Positions 16,199-23,035 of a DNA stretch of 30,859 nt are shown here, piece after piece. Numbering within the stretch: the stretch's first letter is position 1; each line of letters begins with the position of its first letter. Both the position numbers and the translations under genes were made by a program. Origin of the DNA: CAVRZY01 sp963725415 (GTDB taxonomy: Bacteria; Acidobacteriota; Terriglobia; Bryobacterales; Bryobacteraceae); NCBI GenBank assembly GCA_963725415.1, contig CAVRZY010000240.1:1-30859 (forward strand), in the 5' to 3' direction. The notes under the pieces are model-generated. The model had not been told where the DNA came from. It saw only the letters and a program-made list of their open reading frames with translations, and did not search any database.

Positions 16199-18283
16199 TT
16201 ACCGGATGGCCACTGTGGCCACCCAGAAGCCTGAGGGCTCGCCGGTTTCGAGCCAAACTGGGAACTGCGGCCATGCGAATGCGTGTTGCGGCAACCGCAC
16301 GTTGATCTGCATAACGCCAGCTACCATGCCGGGCGCGGGGCCAGCGTACAACACCTCTCCTGCTAAGCCCGCGAACCTCACCGTCACGGGCGCGCGCAGC
16401 CGCGGCAACTTTCCGGCGTAGACGGCCCCATCGACACCGGGCGGATCCGTCTGCCCCAAGCCGGTGGCGTACAGGGTCACAATCGAACCCTGGGCCGCCG
16501 GATTTGCCGGTGAGTTGACGCTTCCGTCTTGGTTGAGAATCGCTCCCTGCCCCCCGCCACTGCCGTCCAGGGTGAAGATTCCCGGATCAGTCGCGACGAC
16601 AAACAGTCTCATCGAGCCTGCCGTAGAACCGCCCTTCTTCACCGCGACCAGCACTTGCTCGCCCGGCAGCACATCAAACGGAGTGACAACGTTGAGTTGG
16701 TTCGGCGAGGCATACAGTACGGGCGCCCGGTGCGTGGAGATGCCGGCGAATTCCACCGACACGTTGCCGGCGCTGGTCCGCACCCTTCCCGTCTCGTCCA
16801 AGGCGATGCCGTACTCGCCCTCCGGACCGATGCGGGGGCCGAAGATCGTCAGCAACTCTCCGGGCGAAGTGAAGCCCGCAATGCGGCTGGCGGCACTCGC
16901 AACGCAGGTGACCCGGGGCGTCCCGGGCGGATCGGTTTCCAGTTGCTCAAGGAAGCCGCCCTCCTGCCAGCGCGCGAACAGATCGAGACCCGGAGGCCCC
17001 GTCAGGGGCATGCGCCATCCGAGGGCCCACGCCTTTCCTTCGCGGTCCAACGTGATCATCCGAATGTCGCCCTGGCGCGGGGCAAGGTAGGTTCCGTGCA
17101 GGAAGCGCCCAGCAGCGTCAAACCGGGCCAGCACAGGATCGGCCGAGTTCAACAGGCCCTGCTTGCAGGGGTGCGGCGCGTCGGAGGAAGCCGGGAAGTT
17201 GTAGGAGCCTGACCATCCCAGCACCACCACCCGACCTTGCCCGTCCACTGCCACTTCATCCAGCCGGTCGGGCCTGCTCCCTCCCAGGAATGTCGCGAAA
17301 GGCGTGGCGCCGTCCGGGTTCAACCGCCTCAGAAAGCCGTCGCTGTCGCCTCCTCGGTAGGAGGGTTGAAATGCTCCCGCGGTGGTCTCGAAGTTGGGTC
17401 CGGCCGATCCGGCGAGGAAGATGTTCCCGGACTCATCGACAGCGACAGCAGTCCCGCCCGCTTGCTCCGTGTAAGAGACGATCCGGTTTTCCGCCGGCCG
17501 GAATCGCGCGACGAAACCGCCGGTCACAACGATGTCGCCGGCGCGGTCCACTATGATACTGGGCACTCCTGCCGCGGCGAAATAGGTGGCGTAAGAGAGT
17601 CTGCCACCGGCGTCGTAGCGGGCGAAGAATCCGTTTCGTCGTGGAAGGGTGCCTGGAGGTCCGGGGGTGTAGTGGCGCTGGTAGGCGTCCGCAGTGACCG
17701 GGAAGTCCTCCGATTCCGTCCATCCTGCAACGTAGATGCCGCCCCCTGCGTCCGCGACAACGGTCGTCGCCGAGTCCTTGCCCGTTCCGCCGAGATAGGT
17801 GGCGTAAACGAGGTGACCCGTCCGGTCTAACTTCGCCAGGAAGGCGTCCCCGCCGTTGGGAGCCGGATACCAGGTGTCGTGGCCGTCACGGTAAACACTC
17901 TGCGCGGCGTTCGGCGTGACGGGGAAGTCCGTCGAGGCCGTCTCCCCGACAAGATAGACATTGCCGTCAGCGTCGGACGCCGCTGCGCTGATGGCGTCAT
18001 ATTGTTTGCCGCCCAGGTAGGTGGCGTAAGCAATCGAGCCGTCCGCAGTGCGCAGTCGCAGCAGGAACCCGTCGGGACAGGGAAGGCGCTGGGTGCCGTA
18101 ACTGCTCAAGCATTCCTGCCCGTTCGGCTGGCGAGCCACGGCTCCAGCGGTGGCCGGAAGCCCGGTCTCGGACGTCCCGCCCACCACCAGCGCTTCGCCG
18201 CGCTCGACACGAAAGTGCCATACCTGCGCGGTGAGCATCGCTAAGGGCAGCAGGGTGACCGCGAACGCTCTCCACACACTCAC
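16199..18283 (-). CDS. Secreted SBBP beta-propeller protein with Solibacter-type C-terminal domain
   Basis: 694 aa from GTG 18283. A short signal peptide (MSVWRAFAVTLLPLAMLTAQ) precedes about seven propeller-type repeats with the motif YATYLGGxxxDxxxAxxxDxxGNxYxxGxTxSxDFP (for example YATYLGGKQYDAISAAASDA and VYVAGWTESEDFPVTADAYQ-like). From about residue 480 comes a C-terminal domain with LLTIFGPRIGPEGEYG, VLYASPNQLNVVTPF and AILNQDGSVNSPANPAAQGS, a family especially abundant in Solibacter relatives. Extracellular, function unknown. Its GTG start overlaps by 4 nt (GTGA) the end of the frame that runs out of nrdJ tail D, so it could be read by coupling from it. Confidence 0.92.
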   Translation of the reverse strand: MSVWRAFAVTLLPLAMLTAQVWHFRVERGEALVVGGTSETGLPATAGAVARQPNGQECLSSYGTQRLPCPDGFLLRLRTADGSIAYATYLGGKQYDAISAAASDADGNVYLVGETASTDFPVTPNAAQSVYRDGHDTWYPAPNGGDAFLAKLDRTGHLVYATYLGGTGKDSATTVVADAGGGIYVAGWTESEDFPVTADAYQRHYTPGPPGTLPRRNGFFARYDAGGRLSYATYFAAAGVPSIIVDRAGDIVVTGGFVARFRPAENRIVSYTEQAGGTAVAVDESGNIFLAGSAGPNFETTAGAFQPSYRGGDSDGFLRRLNPDGATPFATFLGGSRPDRLDEVAVDGQGRVVVLGWSGSYNFPASSDAPHPCKQGLLNSADPVLARFDAAGRFLHGTYLAPRQGDIRMITLDREGKAWALGWRMPLTGPPGLDLFARWQEGGFLEQLETDPPGTPRVTCVASAASRIAGFTSPGELLTIFGPRIGPEGEYGIALDETGRVRTSAGNVSVEFAGISTHRAPVLYASPNQLNVVTPFDVLPGEQVLVAVKKGGSTAGSMRLFVVATDPGIFTLDGSGGGQGAILNQDGSVNSPANPAAQGSIVTLYATGLGQTDPPGVDGAVYAGKLPRLRAPVTVRFAGLAGEVLYAGPAPGMVAGVMQINVRLPQHAFAWPQFPVWLETGEPSGFWVATVAIR

Positions 18284-18292
18284 GATCTCATT

Positions 18293-18472
18293 CTACAGTC
18301 GCTTCGACCGCGGCCGTTGTAGCAGCTTCCGTTGCGTGTCATGATGGAGCCGCACTCGGAGCAGATCGGGGCGTCGCCGGTCACAGGGGCAAAGGGCAGC
18401 TCTTGCTGAAGGTCGGGTTCGGTGAGGAGCAGCTTGGGGGTCTCGCCAACTTCGGTGACCGCATATAGCCAG
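18293..18472 (-). repeat. nrdJ 3'-end copy D (tail only)
   Basis: Minus strand reads YAVTEVGETPKLLLTEPDLQ, ELPFAPVTGDAPICSECG and SIMTRNGSCY, then diverges (NGRGRSDC), so two zinc-ligand cysteines are gone. It begins at about 18472 in the middle of the tail; the TSCPD part seen in B, C and F is missing. The frame continues to a TGA that overlaps the start of the SBBP gene. Confidence 0.8.
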
Positions 18473-18615
18473 CGCTAAACCCTGACGCATCGGCGCCAGA
18501 CGCTGATCTGACTGAACGATCATCGGCGGCGCCGAGGGCGCCAAGGCCCCGTTCCGCGTCCAGCACAGATTGATAACCGGCTGGCGCGCAGGATCTGGTG
18601 TTATGATTGTTGGAG

Positions 18616-18846
18616 ATGGACCTGGTCATTCGCATCCAGATTGAGGAACTGCCGGAGGGATTGTACGTAGCCACCTCCGACGATTTGCCGGGGCTGGTTG
18701 CGCAGGGCCGAACGATTGCGGAGGCGCTGGACATTGCGCGGGATGTCGCCTGCAAGCTCATCGAGGCGCGCCGCGAACGCGAGGGTGAACTGTCGCTGCC
18801 GACGGCTTCCAACCGTCGTGACTACACGATTGTGGTGGCTGCCTAG
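18616..18846 (+). CDS. hicB: HicB-family antitoxin
   Basis: 76 aa from ATG 18616 (TTG at 18607 or 18610 are alternatives). The sequence IRIQIEELPEGLYVATSDDL and PGLVAQGRTIAEALDIARDV is the HicB partial RNase-H fold (EExEGxYVA..xDLPGLxxxGxTxxEALxxAxD). No C-terminal helix-turn-helix is present, as in short HicB proteins. A TATGAT -10-like box at 18602-18607 lies seven bases before the ATG, which would make a very short leader. The stop is directly followed by the hicA start. Confidence 0.85.
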   Translation: MDLVIRIQIEELPEGLYVATSDDLPGLVAQGRTIAEALDIARDVACKLIEARREREGELSLPTASNRRDYTIVVAA

Positions 18847-19071
18847 GTGGGTCGGCTCGCTGGGTTCTGCTATCGCGACGTAGCGCGGAAACTGGAACTT
18901 TGCGGATTCCAGTTCGACCGTCAGGCTGCCGGCAGTCATGAGATCTGGTACAACCCAACGACGAACTGTTATACGACTGTGCCAAATCATCCTGGCGACA
19001 TGCCGGAAGGAACACTCCGGGCGATTCTGAGGCAGGCCGGGATCGATCCTGATATTTTTCTCGACGCCTGA
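18847..19071 (+). CDS. hicA: HicA-family toxin
   Basis: 74 aa from GTG 18847, with no gap after hicB. The compact double-stranded-RNA-binding fold is clear: YRDVARKLELCGFQFDRQAA, then GSHEIWYNPTTNCYTTVPNH with the catalytic histidine in SHEIW, and GTLRAILRQAGIDPDIFL. HicA is an mRNA-cleaving toxin neutralised by HicB. Gene order is antitoxin then toxin, the reverse of the classic hicAB. This pair is the only cargo of the array on the plus strand. Confidence 0.88.
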   Translation: MGRLAGFCYRDVARKLELCGFQFDRQAAGSHEIWYNPTTNCYTTVPNHPGDMPEGTLRAILRQAGIDPDIFLDA

Positions 19072-19205
19072 TCCGGCAACCCACACCTGAGCATTCAGCC
19101 GGCTCATCAGGGCGGGCACCAACACACACCAGCAAAGCCCGCGGGGGATTCAGAAAGCAATTCCCCGCCCGTCGCTGGACTTAAACCCAGTCTTCGGCTC
19201 CCCCC

Positions 19206-19290
19206 CTAGCTGCACCCGCTCGTGCCGCCGCAGTTTTCGCACTTGCAGTGGTCTCCGTGGCGGGTCGGGCTCAGTGGGGCGGGGCGGATC
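19206..19290 (-). repeat. nrdJ 3'-end copy E (internally deleted)
   Basis: Minus strand reads RPTEPDP in one frame, then directly RHGDHCKCENCGGTSGCS in another, ending at TAG 19208-19206. The join is at the same short repeat (GACCCGC) as in copy I. The two zinc cysteines of the second half are kept. Confidence 0.75.
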
Positions 19291-19309
19291 GTGTCAAGGA
19301 CGCGAAGGT

Positions 19310-19392
19310 CAGCCCCAGAACGCGAGGGTGAAGCCCAGGTGTTGCTTAGCGAGCTTGGCGGAATCTTTGCGTCCTTTGCGCGAAACCGGGGC
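19310..19392 (-). repeat. Palindromic-repeat remnant P3 beyond the stop of copy F
   Basis: The string gagcttggcggaatctttgcg (19351-19371) and the following tttgcgcgaaacc match P2 closely. The left arm is decayed. It is followed by gctcaactgcaccc, the end of nrdJ copy F. Confidence 0.65.
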
Positions 19393-19815
19393 TCAACTGC
19401 ACCCACTAGTTCCCCCGCAATTGGCGCACTTGTAGCAGCTTCCGTTGCGGGTCATGATGGAGCCGCATTCCGAGCAGATCGGGGCGTCGCCGGTGACTGG
19501 GGCGAAGGGCAGCTCTTGCTGCGGGTCGGGTTCGGTGGGGCGCAGTTTGGGGCTCTCGCCGACTTCGGTGACCGCGTACTCCGGCCCCAGGAATTGCGCC
19601 CCCATCCAGCGGAAGATGTAATCCATGATGGACTTGGCGTAGGGGATCTGGGAATTGCCGGTCCAGCCGCTGGGTTCGAAGCGCACGTGGCTGAACTTGT
19701 CCACCAGGAACTTCAGCGGCACGCCGTATTGCAGAGCGAACCTGATGGCGGTGGCGAAGCCGTCCATGAGGCCGGAGGGCAGCCGGCGATTCCGCTCGGC
19801 CCGAGGGTAGCTGAT
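19393..19815 (-). pseudogene. nrdJ 3'-end copy F (TSCPD remnant plus zinc ribbon, frame intact)
   Basis: From ATG 19767 the frame reads MDGFATAIRFALQYGVPLKF, SGWTGNSQIPYAKSIMDYIF, FLGPEYAVTEVGESPKLRPT and CSECGSIMTRNGSCYKCANC to TGA at 19395-19393, 124 aa without damage. It is the best-preserved tail in the window. The full-length gene at 24430 instead has indels in this same part. The segment from about 19774 to 19815 is the shared flank (gggcagccggcgattccgct). Not enough of the enzyme remains for catalysis; a zinc-ribbon peptide could in principle still be made. Confidence 0.85.
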
Positions 19816-19979
19816 GAATGCGGAAGGAGCGTTTCTCAGAATCTAACGATGGGGGGCTTCTGAACCCTGCTTCCGCCCCGCCAAGGCTCTCGCTCCTGTT
19901 CGGCGTGGCGGAAAGTTGCTGCGACGGGGCCGTCCGGCATTGTTGGAGCGCGATGAACCCTCAATCGGCCAACGAACCA

Positions 19980-20933
19980 TCAGTCTGGGAACAGCACGCG
20001 CCATTCGTCCCAGGATTCCCAGGACCCTCCTGATGCGCCCGAGAGTTGGCTACGAAGATGGTCACTGAGGATCTCGACAGGCCATTTGCGAATCTGACCT
20101 TGACTCTGACGGATGAGGCCCACTGCTCGAAGGTATGCGGCGACCGGTCGGATGTTCGGGTCTTGCCACGCCAAACGCAGGAAAAGGTCGGCAAGAAACA
20201 CCGCTATGGGCGTACGGAACGGGCTCTTGCTTCGGTCCTGCTCCGACGGCAGATGCCGGAGGTAGGTTGTTATCGGCGCGTTTGGAGGAGCAAAGTGCGG
20301 AGGCCCTCGCCAAAGCTCCTTGCTCGCGGTCCACGTGGCCAGATCCGCGACGCAGAGGACATCGAGCATCTCGCTTGGCTGGCTGACCACGGCGCCGTCC
20401 GCCTCGAGCATCGCCTGTCCAATATTGCTCACAGGGTCGGAATTCTGCTGCTTCCAGCAGTGAGAGTGGGCTAGTAGGCCGAAGACGACGGGACGGTGAA
20501 GCTCCCGGTAAGGTGTTCCAGACATGCGTTCGGCGAGCTGCCGGATTGCCGCCGCATTCTCGAAGGCAGTTCGAATGTGAGCAGCCTTCACAGTGTTCTT
20601 GCATTCAAAGGCCGCGGCAACTCCTCCAGCCAAGTACAGCTTCTTGTCTAACAGCGCGGGTGGGTAGCTCGGCTTGAGGACCAACACGTCAACTTGTCGG
20701 CTAGCTTGCCCAGTTGTGCTGAGGATTCGCCCCTTGGTGCGAACGAAGTAGTACGACGGAAGCCACTGCCTCAGCAACGCTGCCCAATTGTTTTCGCCCT
20801 CATCGCCAGCAGTTCCGGGGTCTTCAGGTGCCCTGGCCCGAATTCGGTTGTACTCGCGTGCAATGCTTTCAGATTCCTGCCGAAGAAATTCGTACAACTC
20901 GTGCGGGTGCCCGACTTGCTCGTTCATCTCCAT
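19980..20933 (-). CDS. DUF6602-like protein with a restriction-endonuclease-type fold (putative)
   Basis: 317 aa from ATG 20933. After an N-terminal helix (ELYEFLRQESESIAREYNRI) comes NNWAALLRQWLPSYYFVRTK, ASRQVDVLVLKPSYPPALLD and AAFECKNTVKAAHIRTAFEN. The D in QVDVLVL and the ExK in FECK, separated by one strand, are the metal-binding pattern of PD-(D/E)xK nuclease folds, and the order matches DUF6602 as I know it. A second half without recognised domain follows. Such genes are often found with defence genes; here it is alone between nrdJ tails F and G. Family assignment is from memory of the motif, so moderate. Confidence 0.75.
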   Translation of the reverse strand: MEMNEQVGHPHELYEFLRQESESIAREYNRIRARAPEDPGTAGDEGENNWAALLRQWLPSYYFVRTKGRILSTTGQASRQVDVLVLKPSYPPALLDKKLYLAGGVAAAFECKNTVKAAHIRTAFENAAAIRQLAERMSGTPYRELHRPVVFGLLAHSHCWKQQNSDPVSNIGQAMLEADGAVVSQPSEMLDVLCVADLATWTASKELWRGPPHFAPPNAPITTYLRHLPSEQDRSKSPFRTPIAVFLADLFLRLAWQDPNIRPVAAYLRAVGLIRQSQGQIRKWPVEILSDHLRSQLSGASGGSWESWDEWRVLFPD

Positions 20934-21068
20934 ATGGAACCAGAGTTACCATGGCTTCGCGCTTGCCGGCAACCGCCGTAGTCGCAGCAGATGGCGTGGT
21001 ACGGAGGCGGCATCAGGGTCGGGTCTTCAGGGTCTTCGCCAAGTCTTGTATGGAGGATGGACTTGTCC
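20934..21068. other. No gene seen (gap between the DUF6602-like gene and copy G)
   Basis: No credible reading frame; minus-strand frames here are continuations from copy G. Confidence 0.4.
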
Positions 21069-21260
21069 CTAGATGCGCTCGCTGGTCGCGTCGGACTCTT
21101 CGCACTTGTGCCAATCTCCGTTCCGGCGTTTTCCGCCGCGCTCGGAGCACCGGCGGGCGGCCAGCGGGCCGACGCGCGGAACTCGTGCTCCGGGTCACGG
21201 TCGACATCCAGCAACGCGTCCCGTGAGGCGGCCGCGTGCACGGCTTCGTTGGGCAAGACG
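21069..21260 (-). repeat. nrdJ 3'-end copy G (strongly decayed)
   Basis: Minus strand reads VDRDPEHEF (for TEPDPQQEL), then in a shifted frame CSERGGKRRNGDWHKCEESD and TAG at 21071-21069. Compared with CSECGSIMTRNGSCYKCENC the spacing and several residues hold, but two cysteines are lost. On the plus strand ttcgcacttgtgccaatctccgt mirrors ttcgcacttgtagcagcttccgt of the intact copies. The right limit is uncertain. Confidence 0.6.
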
Positions 21261-21528
21261 TAGGCAGAGAGCGGGCGGATTGTAGCTGCCGGGCCGGGTT
21301 GCCGGGCGAAGTGCCGGAGTTCATCCAGCGACAATCAGGACGCCGGGAACTCCCCTTGGTGGCGAGGTGGAGAAGGACAGCGCGTGTTCGGCACGTCGCC
21401 GGGTGAAACGCGGCACGGAATGAGGCGAGCCAGACCGCTCATGGTGGCTTCCGCGCAGCAACATGCGCCCAAACTGGAGGCGCAGTCCGAAATCCCGAGC
21501 GAGAGCGTCGGCGGCCTCACAGAAGCCT
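21261..21528. other. No gene seen
   Basis: Short frames only, with no recognisable product. Confidence 0.4.
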
Positions 21529-22296
21529 TCACCGGGGCACTGCGGCCATTCGATTAATGACGTCGACGCACACCGCCCACAGGTCCTGCACCTCATCCAC
21601 GTTGTATCGCGCGTCAGGGTGCTGCGTAGGATTCCTGAATGACAGGCGAATGTTGTCTAAGTGATTCAGCAGAACTGCGTGTCTGGAGGCGCTTCTTCTT
21701 TTGCGAAGATCCGCCGTAATCTCGCCCCACATCCTGGCCCGGCGTGCGCGGGATGCAACCGAGCGGTAGAACCCCCGAAGCACGGCTTCCGTCGCCCGCA
21801 TCAGATGAAATGCCGCCGCCGTTGGTACTTCGAAGGCGATGCAGCGCGCCGCTTCCGCGAGGTCGTATCGTGCGATGTCCGGCAGTCTCGCGAATACACC
21901 CGGCGCGAAGAGGGCGGCGGGCTGGTCAAGTAGTCGCTCCGGATCCAGGCGCTTCGGCGAGATGGCATAGGCGAAGATCGATGTGAGTTCTGCCTCAAGA
22001 GTTTCGCGAAGCTCCTCCACCTGACTGTTGAGGTCGCGCGCGTGCTCCACAGTGAGGACTTCATTGTCCTTCATGATCTTCAGGTCGTTCAGCAGTGCCT
22101 GCAGGCGCGACGCCGCACTTGTGCGGGGTGTGACCCGCAGGTTCAGCTCGGTCATGTACCCGAAGAGCTGTTCTAGGTTGCTCCGGACGCAGGCCGCGTG
22201 TTCCAGGTCGCCTATTCTATAGCCCGGCTGAGCATCCTGCAGGTACCGGATCACGGTGCCGAAGAAGAAGTAGCTCCAGATCGGCCGGCGTATCAT
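21529..22296 (-). CDS. HEPN-like protein of unknown function
   Basis: 255 aa from ATG 22296 (MIRRPIWSYFFFGTV), with GGGAAG upstream; the frame is open 47 codons farther but that part has no protein-like composition. The protein is all-helical. The C-terminal half, FEVPTAAAFHLMRATEAVLR, then LLNHLDNIRLSFRNPTQHPD and LWAVCVDVINRMA, resembles HEPN proteins: RNPTQH is the R-x4-H pattern found at the HEPN ribonuclease site. HEPN RNases occur in toxin-antitoxin and abortive-infection systems. Single gene between nrdJ tails G and H. RNase activity is inference. Confidence 0.7.
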   Translation of the reverse strand: MIRRPIWSYFFFGTVIRYLQDAQPGYRIGDLEHAACVRSNLEQLFGYMTELNLRVTPRTSAASRLQALLNDLKIMKDNEVLTVEHARDLNSQVEELRETLEAELTSIFAYAISPKRLDPERLLDQPAALFAPGVFARLPDIARYDLAEAARCIAFEVPTAAAFHLMRATEAVLRGFYRSVASRARRARMWGEITADLRKRRSASRHAVLLNHLDNIRLSFRNPTQHPDARYNVDEVQDLWAVCVDVINRMAAVPR

Positions 22297-22437
22297 TTTG
22301 GCTTCCCGGCCTTGGCCGCGGTCCTGTTCATGCTGACATGCACGGGGGCCCCTAAGGGCCAGCGTGAGACGCCCTGCGACGCACCGGCTGCGGAGGCAAC
22401 TGCTTCCGGTGTAACGAGTCCTCGTCCATTCGGCCAC

Positions 22438-22710
22438 ATCGCCGGCAGGGTTTCATGGAAGTCCATTGACCCGCATAAGACCGTGACCTTGGGTTGAGTT
22501 GGCCTCTCACAGCCGATCGCGGGGGCTGGGAACGAGTGGTCCGCCACGTTTTCGCATTCAAACGTTCTGGCGCTGGCCATAGCGGCACAATCTATGATGC
22601 GCCGGCCGGAGCTGCGAGTCAATAACGCAGCGCCCGGCGGAGGTGCAGTGTTTCGGCACCAGGTCCGTTTCGTCCGGTCCGAGGCCGGGGCGTTGTTCGG
22701 CATCGGCGCG
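22438..22710. other. No gene seen
   Basis: Gap between the HEPN-like gene and nrdJ copy H, without a credible frame or repeat. Confidence 0.4.
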
Positions 22711-22943
22711 CTAACCGCAGCCACCGGCATTGCTGTACTTTTCGGACATGTAGCAGCTTTCGTTGCGGGTGATGCTGGGGCCGCACTCGGAGCACAGCGG
22801 GGCGTCCTCGGCGACCGGGACGAAGGGCAGCTTCTGCTGCGGGTCGGGGTCGGTGGGCCGCAACTTCGGGCTCTCGCGTAGGGGATCTGGAAGTTGCGGC
22901 TCCAGCCACCGGGATCGAAGCGCACGTGGGTGAATTTGCCCAT
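22711..22943 (-). repeat. nrdJ 3'-end copy H (decayed, internally deleted)
   Basis: From the right, KFTHVRFDPGGWSRNFQIPY (for KFSHVRFEPSGWTGNSQIPY) jumps to ESPKLRPTDPDPQQKLPFVP and CSECGPSITRNESCYMSEKY, ending at TAG 22713-22711. The part for AKSIMDYIFRW to TEVG is deleted, and the second CxxC is lost. No shared flank remains on the right. Confidence 0.78.
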
Positions 22944-23035
22944 GAGAGTCTATGGGCCGAAGCCGGATTGGATGGCAGCTAAGGACCGCCAATGAGCCAT
23001 TGCCTGCCAACTCTTTCGCTGATTCGTGAGTGGAT

